Of a DNA stretch of 64,000 nt, positions 45,047 through 55,700 are shown piece after piece; within the stretch, counting starts at the first letter, position 1, and every line of letters starts with the position of its first letter. The DNA comes from Lineus longissimus (taxonomy: Eukaryota; Nemertea; Pilidiophora; Heteronemertea; Lineidae). Below the pieces are notes generated by a model. It ran no database searches. It saw only the letters and a program-made list of their open reading frames with translations, and was not told the DNA's origin. Location of the stretch: contig NC_088321.1 in the NCBI RefSeq assembly GCF_910592395.1, forward strand, positions 15,994,001-16,058,000. The letters run 5' to 3'. A program made the position numbers and the translations under genes.

Positions 45047-48000
45047 CTTAATGGATCCTCTCTTTATTTTCATCTGTATATTAATGGCGGTAACTGTGGT
45101 CTCAATGAATGTGAACGGGTTATATGAAAAAAGGACGAGTGTTTTAAATAAAATAGTAAGGTTAAAGTGTGATGTGGCATGTATACAGGAAGTGCATGTG
45201 GTGCCGGACAATTTGGGACCATGGATTAATCGGAACTACGGACTTCATTTCTATAGCAGTAGCCAGGCCCACGCAGGCGCGGCCATCATTACCAGAACTG
45301 CTGTAGAAAGGGAGTTTGTAGTTCCAGGGGGGTTAGAGGGGAGAATATGCCATGTGCGCCTGGGGTCCGGCACGCATGTTCTCTCTGTATACATGCCCAC
45401 ACAGAATCCAATTAAAAACCACGATAAAGCTATAATCTTCTGTCAAAAGCTAAAAGAGTATGTGAGGAAATTTAGGGGGGAACAGTGGATTTTAGGGGGG
45501 GACTTTAATTTTGCTTCGGGAAGGAACGATAGAGGGACGGGGACTTTGTTACCAGGGGACATCTTGTATAAAAAGCTTTGGCAGGAGATTATAGATTTAT
45601 TAAATATTAAAGATGCATTTAGGGATTTAAATCCCACGGTAGATAGTTTCACTTTTTATAGAGGCCAAACTAGGTCCAGAATTGACCGTATTTATACGAA
45701 TTTAAAGGTAGGTAAGGTAGATCATGTCCCACTGGTTTTTACAGACCATTACGGTGTGTTGGGTGCGGTAGAAAGTACAGGGAAGAAGAAAATGGGAAAG
45801 GGATTTTGGAAAATTAATAATAGCCTATTAGGGGAAGAGGGGACAGTAAGGGAGGTAACACAGTTTTGGAAGGGTTGGCAAAAAAGGAAGGGAAATTTTG
45901 GGTGTCCAATAGAGTGGTGGGAGAAGGGGAAACAAAAGTTACAGGGGATCTTCAAAAGGAATGGTAAGAGGGTGAACAGGGAGAGAGGGGAAGGTATTTT
46001 AGCTTTGGAGAGGGAGTTGGACTTTTTGGGGAAGGAGAGGGACAGAGGGGTGGACATTACAAGGCGGTGGGGGGAAGTAAGAGGGGAATTGAGCAAATTG
46101 GAAATGGCAGATTTGGAGGGGGCAAAAGTGAGGGCCGGGGCAAAATTCATAGAGGAGAGGGAAGCACCGACCACTGATTTTTTCAAGGTAGAAGTGAGGA
46201 CAAAGACAGTTATTGATCAGTTAAAGGATGAAAATGGAAAGGTTTTAGAAGAACAAGATGAAATTTTAAAAGAGGTACAAAGGTTTTACGAGAATTTATA
46301 TAGGAAAGGTGATACGGTAAAGGTGGCTAGGGACAGGTTCGCATCAAAAATCCATAAGAAACTAACTGGGGAACAACAAAATAAATTGGAGGGTTTGTTA
46401 TCTACAGGGGAGGTTTTGAGGGAATTAAAAAATATGAAGGCGGGAAAATCACCGGGGATTGATGGGTTAGGAAAAGAGTTTTATTTGTATTACTGGGAGC
46501 TATTGGGGGACGATTTGGTAGAGACTATAAATAATGTATTTTTACGGGAAAAACTGGGGGGAACGATGAAAACGGCAGTGATATCTATTTTGTTCAAAAA
46601 AGGGGATCCGAGGGAGATTAAAAATTATAGACCTGTAAGTTTGCTAACGGTAGATTATAAGATTATCACCAAAGTTTTAAAGTCGAGACTGTCGGGGGTC
46701 ATGGGCGACCTAGTGCACCCTGATCAGGCATGCGGAGTCCCCAAAAGATCAATCAATGATCAATTGTTCAATATTCAAACCGTCATCGAACATGCGGCGG
46801 ACTCCGGGGGTGCACTGGTGGCCGTTGACCTCCGAAAAGCCTTCGATTTAGTATCTCATGAATGGCTATTTCAATGTTTAGAGACCATGAGGTTTGGCCG
46901 AAATTTTATGAGATGGATGAGGGTGCTGTATGATGCGCCGGAGAGTAGGGTGCTGGTGAATGGATTCCTGTCAGGGACATTCAGGGTGGGCAGATCAGTT
47001 AGACAGGGCTGCAGTCTGTCCCCGCTGCTGTTTGTACTCTGCCAGGAGCCGCTCGCCTGCGCCGTGCGCTCCGACGAACGGGTGCGGGGCATTAAGCTGC
47101 CTAACGTAAAACAAGAGGTTAAAAACATTGCCTTTGCGGATGATGCCACGCACCCGATTGCAGCACCCTGTATACGAGCTCTATTCTCCATATACAATGA
47201 TTTCGGCCAAGCCTCGGGGTCTGATATAAATATATCAAAGACAGAAATATTATTGTTAGGCGGTTTTTCGCACCAAAACATCCCTATAGAGTACAGGAAA
47301 TATATAGTGAAAATTTCAAACATTTTGGGGATACCCTGGAACAAGGCAGGGCCTTGTGGGAAGACATATTGGAAGAAAATCATGGAAAAAGTGGGGAAAA
47401 CAATAAAGTTATGGGAAAATAGACACCTGTCCTTTATAGGGAAAGTTTTGGTGATAAAAACCGTCCTCGTTTCTAAATTATGGTACGGAGCGAGAATTAT
47501 GAAATTGCCAATGAAACATTGTACCGGGTTTGTGAAATTATTGTTTAAATTTTTATGGTCAAACAAAATGGAATTGATTAAAAGAAGCACTATGGTGCAG
47601 GCAATTGAAGATGGAGGGGTAGGGATGCCGCATGTAGCCAGTAAATGTCGGGCCCTGTTCATGGAAAGGTTAAAAAGACTCTACCACGTACAAGACGAGG
47701 GGGTCACACAGCCATGGATAGGGTACGGCATTTACAAAGCGGGCATAACACTGCGGCATCACTGCCCCGAAATTGCCAAAAATACTTATATGCACAGAGT
47801 TATTGGTAGACACGGTGTGTGGGAAGAGGTTTTATACCAGTGTAAAGCGGCAAAGTTGGGTATGGGTAGGTCACAATGGGTTAAAATCACAGCTGCTGCT
47901 TTATATGAGAAAATTATGAAAAATGGGGTTCAAATCCCACATACCGTGTGTACCAAAATGTATAATATCAACTGGAAAAAGATATGGAAAAACATATGGC

Positions 48001-48401
48001 ACAACAAAATTTTATATAATAATGAGAAAGAACTATTTTATAAATTTGTACACAAAGCATTACCTGTAAAATCCTTGTTTAAATATTTGCCAAATATCCA
48101 GAAGAACTGTGCGAGGTGTGAAGTGCAGACGGAATCCATGAAACATGCTTTTTATGATTGCGCTACGATACAGCCTGTTTTGAACTCGTTGTCAAATTTG
48201 TCAAGAATACAAGGATGGCCAGCGCCAACCTGGGAAAATATCACATGTCCGGTTTTTGCAAATAGCAAAGGGGTAGATAAAATAGTGGGGGTTTTGGGGA
48301 TTTATATTCACACGATTTGGACAGGGAGAGCCAGTCTTTGGCAGGGGAAAAATCGAAATGAGCAAAACGAATTCGACAACAGAGTTCAAAACAGACTGTA
48401 A
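45018..48401 (+). CDS. Retrotransposon ORF2: AP endonuclease and reverse transcriptase
   Basis: 1127 codons without a stop. The N-terminal part is an APE-type endonuclease: SMNVNG, CIQEVH, GGDFNF, SRIDRIY, TDHYGV. The reverse transcriptase follows: KSPGIDG (about residue 477), NYRPVSLLTVDYKI, DQACGVPKRSIND, DLRKAFD (about 602), RQGCSLSPLLF and FADDATH (about 705). Near the C terminus is CARCEVQTESMKHAFYDC, a zinc-ribbon-like CxxC-H-C pattern (about 1031). All catalytic motifs are present, so the copy could be recently active. Translation may start at 45018, or at 45051 (MDPLF) just after the ORF1 stop. Proteins of this type nick the target and prime reverse transcription there. Confidence 0.96.
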   Translation: MCLQNPSNINLMDPLFIFICILMAVTVVSMNVNGLYEKRTSVLNKIVRLKCDVACIQEVHVVPDNLGPWINRNYGLHFYSSSQAHAGAAIITRTAVEREFVVPGGLEGRICHVRLGSGTHVLSVYMPTQNPIKNHDKAIIFCQKLKEYVRKFRGEQWILGGDFNFASGRNDRGTGTLLPGDILYKKLWQEIIDLLNIKDAFRDLNPTVDSFTFYRGQTRSRIDRIYTNLKVGKVDHVPLVFTDHYGVLGAVESTGKKKMGKGFWKINNSLLGEEGTVREVTQFWKGWQKRKGNFGCPIEWWEKGKQKLQGIFKRNGKRVNRERGEGILALERELDFLGKERDRGVDITRRWGEVRGELSKLEMADLEGAKVRAGAKFIEEREAPTTDFFKVEVRTKTVIDQLKDENGKVLEEQDEILKEVQRFYENLYRKGDTVKVARDRFASKIHKKLTGEQQNKLEGLLSTGEVLRELKNMKAGKSPGIDGLGKEFYLYYWELLGDDLVETINNVFLREKLGGTMKTAVISILFKKGDPREIKNYRPVSLLTVDYKIITKVLKSRLSGVMGDLVHPDQACGVPKRSINDQLFNIQTVIEHAADSGGALVAVDLRKAFDLVSHEWLFQCLETMRFGRNFMRWMRVLYDAPESRVLVNGFLSGTFRVGRSVRQGCSLSPLLFVLCQEPLACAVRSDERVRGIKLPNVKQEVKNIAFADDATHPIAAPCIRALFSIYNDFGQASGSDINISKTEILLLGGFSHQNIPIEYRKYIVKISNILGIPWNKAGPCGKTYWKKIMEKVGKTIKLWENRHLSFIGKVLVIKTVLVSKLWYGARIMKLPMKHCTGFVKLLFKFLWSNKMELIKRSTMVQAIEDGGVGMPHVASKCRALFMERLKRLYHVQDEGVTQPWIGYGIYKAGITLRHHCPEIAKNTYMHRVIGRHGVWEEVLYQCKAAKLGMGRSQWVKITAAALYEKIMKNGVQIPHTVCTKMYNINWKKIWKNIWHNKILYNNEKELFYKFVHKALPVKSLFKYLPNIQKNCARCEVQTESMKHAFYDCATIQPVLNSLSNLSRIQGWPAPTWENITCPVFANSKGVDKIVGVLGIYIHTIWTGRASLWQGKNRNEQNEFDNRVQNRL

Positions 48402-48420
48402 GGGGATTCCCCACAATGTG

Positions 48421-48535
48421 GGAATGGTATACGATTTTAAAAATTCACGTCGTTAGCGTATCGGCTTGCTAGCCTGTCGGGAACGTGCATGATTCGGACG
48501 CGGGAGGTCCCGGGTTCGAACCTGCCATATTCCAC
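48421..48535 (+). other. tRNA-like fold in the retrotransposon 3' UTR
   Basis: Twenty bases after the ORF2 stop, GGAATGG (48421) can pair with CCATATTCC (48525-48533) apart from a 2-nt bulge. TAGC and GCTA form a 4-bp D-stem around a GG-containing loop (48454-48472). GTCGGG with TTCGGAC can form a middle arm, and CCCGGGTTCGAACC is a B box. The T-stem is weak and the spacer after the first stem is long, so it is tRNA-like and not a tRNA gene. Confidence 0.5.
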
Positions 48536-49212
48536 TGTTCAATTTCCTTCAAAAATATATTTTTTTCCCTCTTGTTTTCTTTTTCCTTCATTCTTTTTGC
48601 ATTTTACATCTTGCATAGTTAGTTGTAAATATTGTAAATATATGTATATAGGGTATTAATTGAATGCACGCACAGAAATGTGAATTTTAAAACATAGTAT
48701 AAAATTTTTTGGCGACTTAGATTAGCCCAGTTCCCAAGCAGGGGTCAGAATGAGACCAGATGGATGGTCTCGACCCCTTGCACTGGGCGCACATATGTAT
48801 ATACTTGCCATTGAGCACTATAGGCACATTGTTTTAAACATGAGTTATGAATTATGTTATTAATTTATGTTTTAAACCTTTATGTTTTATGTTATTATGT
48901 TATTATTTTATGTTAGTATGCCTTCAATTTACACTGGCACGTTTTATCCACATTGATTTAATCAGATAATTAAATGTTCCGTTTCTATTGGTGCTACAAC
49001 AAAAATAATAAAATGTTAAATATCAAAATGCAATAAGTGGTGCCAATAGTTTTGAATATTCCGTACACGTATATACTTGGTGCTCACATGTTAATTAATT
49101 CTTCCATTGGTGCTAAAACAAAAAAAGTAAACAGTTAAGATTATAAAGTGAAAATTAGTTTCAATGGACATTATTTGGAAGGCGTATATGTATGTATGTT
49201 TTGTAAATACTA

Positions 49213-49463
49213 AGTCTGGGTTCACAGAGAGCGTAAGGGGAGTACTGTGAGGACGGCAACGGGCCGTTTCGGTGCCGGGGTCGGCGACACAAAGTATGAC
49301 GTCGGTCTGGGCATCGGGACGGTTCGGGGGCGGCTTCGCAGTAGTCCCCCAATTCCATATGGAGTACTGTGGGATCGACGGGGCCGTCGCGACGCCGAGT
49401 GCTGTCTCGCCAATAGGGCTTTCAGCACGGGCGTCGGGACGGCACCGGACGGGCTCACAGTAA
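49213..49463. repeat. GC-rich block in the retrotransposon 3' UTR
   Basis: About 250 bp, far richer in G and C than the AT-rich flanks. TACTGTGAG near its left end (49243) is inverted as CTCACAGTA at its right end, and GTACTGTGGG occurs inside. GGGTTCACAG and GGGCTCACAG lie as near-direct repeats at the two limits. It may be a small nested insertion or a structured element of the retrotransposon RNA. Confidence 0.45.
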
Positions 49464-50179
49464 AATAATGAAAAATTTTAAACAAATAGATACATCTTTT
49501 GTAAAACCCCTGTATACAGTAATTGTAAATGAATAATTGTATATGCCCGTTTGGATACGTGAAATAAAAGATACCCACTGCGGGTTTATGCTGCAAAAAA
49601 AAAAAAGATTCGGTTTGGAAAGCTTGGTGCAGAAGTCCTGTTCCATCTTGGTTTCTCGGCCTATTGGCTAAGATTCTGTTTGGACATCATGGATTTGTCA
49701 TCTCGGTTGCTTTCACGGCCTATTGGCTAAGATTCAGCTGGGATAGAATTCTTCCTGTGGCCCAGGGGTCTGTGGAAGCTGGAAACATTTTATCATCAGT
49801 TGTGTATTTCCAGCATAAATAATGTGTTGGATGGGAAGAATAAAAGTTGTGGAAACTGAGCAGTTATACAGGAATTTTTTATTGAAAAACAGTATGGAGT
49901 AAAGGGACACCTCTTGGATGTTCCATGTAGCAAATTTTAATGAGTTTATCACCAGAATATCACTTGCTAACTTGATATGTCACTGATTGAGCCCGACTGC
50001 ATAAGAACGAGTACCTTTTTTACCGAAAAACAGTATGGATCTTGACAACTTTTCTAAAATGAAAGGGGCACCTCTTGGATATTCCATGTAGCAAAATTTC
50101 ATGAGTTTATCACCAGAATCTCACTTTTAATTACTAACTTGATATGTCACTAATTAAGACCCGACTGCATAAGAATGTG

Positions 50180-52640
50180 TAACATGATGTACCGCATCCT
50201 TTCCACTATAGGAGACATCTGTATCTCATCTATTAGAGGAGATGAAGCTGCAAAAAGATGATGGAAAATTGAGAAATCAACACCAGGGGAATAATGAATT
50301 GCTGCGGTTACTTCGTAAAGTTCGCTGCGGTGGGTAAGGGTAAGGGTGGGGTGTCAGCTACTAACGTTCTAAAGTGTTTCCGAAATGCTACCAAAAAGGA
50401 TAATTTTTTGGGTTTTTTGATGATTTTGATAGAATAATAGACTAACATAAGTATAATTTTCTTAAAAAGGAGTGTTTTTTGGGATTCTTAAAAAGAGTGT
50501 CGTGGATTCGCCTTGAAACTATGCCAAGGTATCTGATCAGACCGCCAGGGGAAACACACCCACAAAAGACAAAAAGCAAGCTCTAGGTCTTCTGTACAGA
50601 TCTGAAAAAGTATACCTCGGCCTTCTCGGCCGTTATAACCGATCAACCTAACACAAGGTGCCACTTTTACTTATTCATTTAGGTTTTTTTCTTTCGCGTG
50701 GTTTAGGTTTATCTTCAAGTAGGTTTCTTTTTGCATCTTCATCATCTCAACGATGACACTTAATGAAATTTTATTCAATGGAAACATCTTCTAATTGATC
50801 ATTAATAGTTCTTATGCAGTCATTTTGATAAAAAAAAATTTATATCCACTCTTACATGAGACTTTTATTCAAAAATTGTTGATTCTCATTACTGACTGGT
50901 GTTGATTTCATTACTGACCACCCCTCTGTAAAAATGAATCCAACCATCTCCTGTCCTCTTGTCTGTAGTGTGCCACAGTCCAGCAGTAAGATATCACTGG
51001 GTGACATGCAGTTCAATGCAGAATTCCTCCACAGCAAGAGAACTATATTTGTGACCCGTCACAGCAAAACCAGGCGCATGTCGCTCTGAGCTTGGCAGGT
51101 TGAGACGGACTCTCTGTTCATTTCACTATTGTCTGCCTTTTGTGAAATATGAGCACATCAATTTCTTCCATTATCTCCTGGTGTCATTTAGGCTCATCTT
51201 CTGTGCGACATGCGCCTGGTTTTGCTGTGACGGGTCACATTTGAAAAAGGAATCCAATAGGTTTACATTGCCAAAGACAACCCAACAAGTCACTTTTGTG
51301 TTTTCCTATTTTTATTCATGATCCACTTCAACTTGACTGTAACAAGTGTAATTAAAACCATCTTTCAATCCCTCTTAAACACTCAGCACGCTGTCAAAAA
51401 GATCAATATCAGATACCAGCACATTACGATAATTCCGTTACATTCAATGATAAACCAAAACAAACCCAGTCAAGTTTTGAGGTAGACTTCCTTGAAAAAT
51501 TTCAAGTCATTCAAACATTGTTTACATTTTGAAATTCTGGACCCAGCGGCTCAAGGGACTAATGGGGTGTTAGCTCAACCAGGCCTGGTGGCTCTCTCGG
51601 GTGTTCGTCTCAAGTGTTGATTGAGTAGTCACGCCCAGAGCCTTGTCTCTTTCAGTTAGGTTCTATAATAGTATTGAATTTACCCTCACGTTACTGCCAA
51701 CGTCAGCTGGCCAACCGCACCCAGGTCGTTTTATAAGTAACCTGTAAACACAAGGGTAAATTTCACAGAGATTGGTCATCATTTGATGGTAGTAATTCAG
51801 GTCAAAAGAATTATTTCGTGAGGTGAGAAGAAAAAGGGAAGGGCCATAAGTGGTTTGAGAAGAAATAGGGAAGGGCCATAAGTGGTTTTGTTGCGTTTGT
51901 AAGGTAGTGGAAAACTTGGAAAACTTGTAAATATCACATTTCAGACTAATAAAACTGATTAACTTAGCACATGCTTGTAGTTTCACATTATGCAAAGAGT
52001 TTTCAAATCATGATTAACCCTAAACCCACTAGAGATTTACATCAAGTCAAAACCGATGCAGTGGTCAATGTTAACCCTGTACCCCTGGTCTTGGGGTCAC
52101 CACTGATTTAGTTTGAATCAGTGTCAGAATAGAATAGTGTAGACTGCCTGACAAGGATGGACAAGGTTAACATTGACTACTGCATAACTTTATAAACAAT
52201 TTCAAACTAAGTATACAGACACAGATAAATGATAATAGTTATACATTTGAGGCAATCGGGAAAAAAACTCCAGCTTAAAGAGATCACATGACTAAGCATC
52301 ACCTCAAACCGCACCAAAATACCACATTTCTACCCAAAAATACATTTTTTAATTTACTTTTTTTTGCGATTTTTGTTATCAGCAGGAATCTGGTACTTGA
52401 TGCAGCGATGAATATCGTGGCAATTTTCACATCTTTTTCCTTTTGCAAATGAAATGCAAATTAAATTTTTGTCAATTGTTGTAATTCTCGAAATCTGCAC
52501 ATTTTTGATCGTTTATAGTATGATGGCTCCTGAGAGAGTTTACAGTACCAGGACCAATAGAAATTTGTTTCAGATTCAGTAGTTCACGATGTTCACAACT
52601 TGCTGGGATCCGTTTTGCCATTGAGTAGTTTGTTGTCTAA
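50180..52640. other. Spacer between the repeat block and KYAT3, including its 3' UTR
   Basis: No gene is seen apart from the MITE at 51051-51238. The KYAT3 3' UTR should read leftward from 52640, but I cannot fix its end. Confidence 0.5.
51051..51238. mobile_element. 188-bp MITE with perfect 34-bp terminal inverted repeats
   Basis: GTGACCCGTCACAGCAAAAC continuing to GCATGTCGC (51051-51084) is exactly the reverse complement of 51205-51238. The element is flanked by ATTT on both sides (51047-51050 and 51239-51242), a probable 4-bp target duplication. No coding capacity. Family not recognised. Confidence 0.8.
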
Positions 52641-52700
52641 TCACATGGTAGCCACCCAATCATGGATGATTTTGCTAGCAGACTCCAGAGTTTCATCTTT
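52641..52700 (-). CDS. KYAT3: KYAT3 exon 9 (C terminus)
   Basis: It encodes KDETLESASKIIHDWVATM and a TGA stop at 52643-52641. The KDETL-A---I--W pattern is the usual last helix. Acceptor CCGATTGCAG. Confidence 0.93.
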   Translation of the reverse strand, partial: KDETLESASKIIHDWVATM

Positions 52701-55700
52701 CTGCAATCGGAGAAGAAACAAAAATTTAACCATTTTGTCACGAAGCAAGCACAAATATTCAGTCAATATTTCTGTGTTTTCTTAAGTTATCTTCGGCATT
52801 AGTTCCAACCAAATGCGACTAAAAGCACTATTGCCGGGCACACACTCTGCAATTCTTGTTGCATATTGCAAAGATTACAGATATCAAATAGATATCCAAG
52901 GCAAGATGAGCGTTTTAGCGTGGCACAACTGTTTAGGCACCAATCAGGTTATTGGCCTGGTGACTCTGACTTTGGCAAGAGGTAGAGTCCACGCAAGCTA
53001 CTCATGCTTCTCACATGGTGGGGTCTTAAACCTGCCCTGGCATAGACACCACAGCTTTATGTCTCATTAATAGGACTGTGAAGATCCAGGAATTTTTGTT
53101 CTTTGAAAGTCAAGCCGGTCGGGTTTTCCCCAGAATCAAACTCAGGCCCTACTGTGAGGTAGCACTAGGCTAAGAGGCTCCTTCACTATCCACTCACCTT
53201 GATAAAACAGAACCTGACCATGTTCGCAGCGAGGTGTTTGTGGTCCTTACTGTAGAAAGCACTGGGCGGAATCGCGGCAAGTTTCTGGAGGAGAATGAGA
53301 AAGAAATATAACAAATGCAGTCATCTTTTTACTCTCCCTTTTCAAACCTACCAAATTCATGGACAGAATACGAACTGAAACCACAAACTGCACAGTCTGC
53401 TTTCTGAGTTAGGTATCTCTGAATCCAAAATTTCATTGCAACAGCAAACCGGCACAGTTTCCATTGCAACAGCAAACCGGTACAGTTTCCATTGCAACAG
53501 CAAACCGACACAGTTTCCATTGCAACAGCAAACCGGCACAGTTTCCATTGCAACAGCAAACCGGCACAGTTTCCATTGCAACAGCAAACTGGCACAGTTT
53601 CCAGCTCTAAGTGGAAGCACTCCTTCAGTCTTATATCACACGAGTCACGGACTACTGCCTTAAGTCAAGTGAGAAGTTCTAACGAATTGAATACCCTGGC
53701 CAGTACCAATCTGCTGTTCGTAAAGCTGTGCTGTTCATGCTAACAATCCAGAATATACATTTTTCATTCCTTACCTTATTCTTACACAACCATCTCACAA
53801 ACTTGAAATCTTTCGGCGCATCTGTTCCATCCTCGCAATCGACCTTCATATTGGACGTGTCAGCCATCATGAAATATCCGCCCTCTGGAATGGTTGGTAT
53901 CATCCCAGCTTCCTGTAAAGACTTGGCCAGGACTTTTCGCTTGGGTTCGAGTTCGGCCGCCAAGTTGTAGAAGTAGCAGTCCTTTTTGTTGTCAATGATA
54001 GAAAGTTCGTGTTCGAATCCGATCGCGACGGCCTCCTGGATGGGTGTGGGGCACGTGTAGCAACAGTTCTGATGCATCGTGTTCAGGCACCTGAAGAATG
54101 AACAGAATACATTTAAAAATCAATTTGAGAATATTCTGCAGCAGCGTCAAGACCAAAATCAGTACCAGATAGATCTGGCTGAAGGTATTTGGTTGACCTC
54201 TTGTCACTAAACTGTAATACTAATGTAACACAGCCCTGGGCGGTCGGTGTCATAGTTGACCGGCGGCCGGTGTCATGGTTGACAAGCTTTAGTAGACACC
54301 GTAGAAGCACATTTGATCAGGCCTACTCCAAAGATAATCTCCTGTTGTGCAACACCGTCATCTTTTGGTAAATGTGATCTGGTCACATTCCTGAGTTCAA
54401 CTAAGAACCTTTGCCCAGAACGATATGGAAAACGAAGGTGACTCACTTCATCAAGTTGGCCGGAGCAATGGCCCATCCAATCTTCCACCCGGTGACGCTG
54501 AAAGTCTTCCCGGCGCTCCCAATAGTGATGGTGCGCTCCCACATGTCGGGGAGTGTGGCGATCTTGCGATGAGGCTGACTGTCACTGTAGACCAACCACT
54601 CATAGACCTCATCGGCAATGCAGACGGCATCGTGCTTCTTGCAGAGGTTGGCAACCATCTCCATCTCTTCAAGACTGTACATCTGATGAAGAAGAAAACA
54701 CATCACTCATATACTGAAATAATGATACCAAAGCTCTCTGTTCAGCGCTCGAGATAACCCCCGAAAAGTGTCCTTTGAACCAGACTTTATATTTGAAATT
54801 GTCAATTTAAAATAATGGTAGAGTACTCATGAGATTAGGTTAAGTCTTTAGTTTGACTCCTGATGACGAAAGTCTTGCTTGAGGCCTGTCTGTTCATCAG
54901 AGGACACTGAGGCCGCCAGTGGAATCAAAATTCAAACCTATGTATTGATTATGTCCTTTTCCGATGAACCACCCTTCCTGTTTTTGCCAACTCTCTGCAT
55001 TTGGTCTAGCAGGACTTTATTTAGAGCCCCCCCCCCCCCCAGACGATCGCATAAAACAGGTTTCTCATAAGATTTGGGAGGAAAAGTTGTGTTCCCCCTG
55101 AGAACCTACACCCCCTCTCTTTCAATCAATAGTGCTGCTTGGCCTGGTGAGTCAGTCTTAGGTGGGGAGAGCTTCTTTAATCAAACAGCTTATTGTACCT
55201 GCACAACAAGCATGCAGACCGCAGGGAAATGACTTTGTAATGTGACAACTGCAATATGAAAATGACTGTCTCCTGCCAAGTTGAAATTCACAGGGTACTC
55301 AACTTACCTTTCCTACAGGGTTATTGGGTGTATTCAAGATGATGAGCTTCGTTTTATCGGAGAAGGCAGCAGCCAACTCGTCAGGGTCCAGGATCCAATC
55401 TTTGCTCGATATGACTTTATCGCCTGGTTTGATTTTCTGCAAGAAAAAGATAATTCAGAGTCACGATTTCAGGTCAAAAGAAGGCAGAACCTATAACCCA
55501 CCAGAGTCGCTCTCCACCAATGCTGGGAGAGTTGATGTGTTAGTGTTCGTTACTGTCCCTCGAAGACAGAAGCCTGGGACTGGTATCCTGCTGTGTCCCT
55601 TACTCCTGTTCACTCTTGGTACTCACGTACATAGGCCACAGCGGCCTGTTCCCAGACGCTAGATGGTTATTTCATCTTTCCTGCCAGGAAACCACAGTTA

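Larger units (their letters stand above)
44577..49606 (+). mobile_element. Tx1-like non-LTR retrotransposon with 9-bp target-site duplication
   Basis: A 5.03-kb element is bounded by the duplicated target GATTCGGTT (44568-44576 and 49607-49615) and ends in twelve A residues (49595-49606) after an AATAAA at 49563. The interrupted repeat can be aligned with the uninterrupted unit A, which confirms the insertion edges. It has a 5'-truncated ORF1 remnant, an uninterrupted ORF2 with AP-endonuclease and reverse transcriptase, and a 1.2-kb 3' UTR containing a tRNA-like segment and a GC-rich block. The RT block GVPKRSIND and target choice at a small-RNA-like sequence suggest the Tx1 clade, several of whose families target multicopy RNA genes. 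Confidence 0.9.
43575..50180. repeat. ~766-bp tandem repeat carrying U2 stem-loop-I-like hairpins, interrupted by a retrotransposon
   Basis: Unit A starts near 43575 (TTGTAAACTGACTGCATTAT) and unit B near 44342 with the same sequence. Unit B is split at 44576 by the retrotransposon and resumes at 49607. Each unit has three copies of CTCGGCCTATTGGCTAAG, at 43793-43815, 43858-43880 and 43917-43939, then 44550-44572, 49654-49676 and 49713-49735 (the last with CACGGCC). The motif differs at few positions from the start of animal U2 snRNA (CTCGGCCTTTTGGCTAAG) and can form the same stem-loop I. A partial further unit (GCACCTCTTGGATATTCCAT) extends to about 50170. No full U2 gene is present. Confidence 0.8.

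Noticed and set aside
46871-47662. 263-codon minus-strand frame inside the retrotransposon
   Set aside because: It is antisense to the reverse transcriptase domain of ORF2, which has clear motifs on the plus strand.
53329-53743. Cys/Asn-rich and Gln/Thr-rich frames as repeat proteins
   Set aside because: They are created by the 28-bp minisatellite in a KYAT3 intron, on both strands and in several frames.
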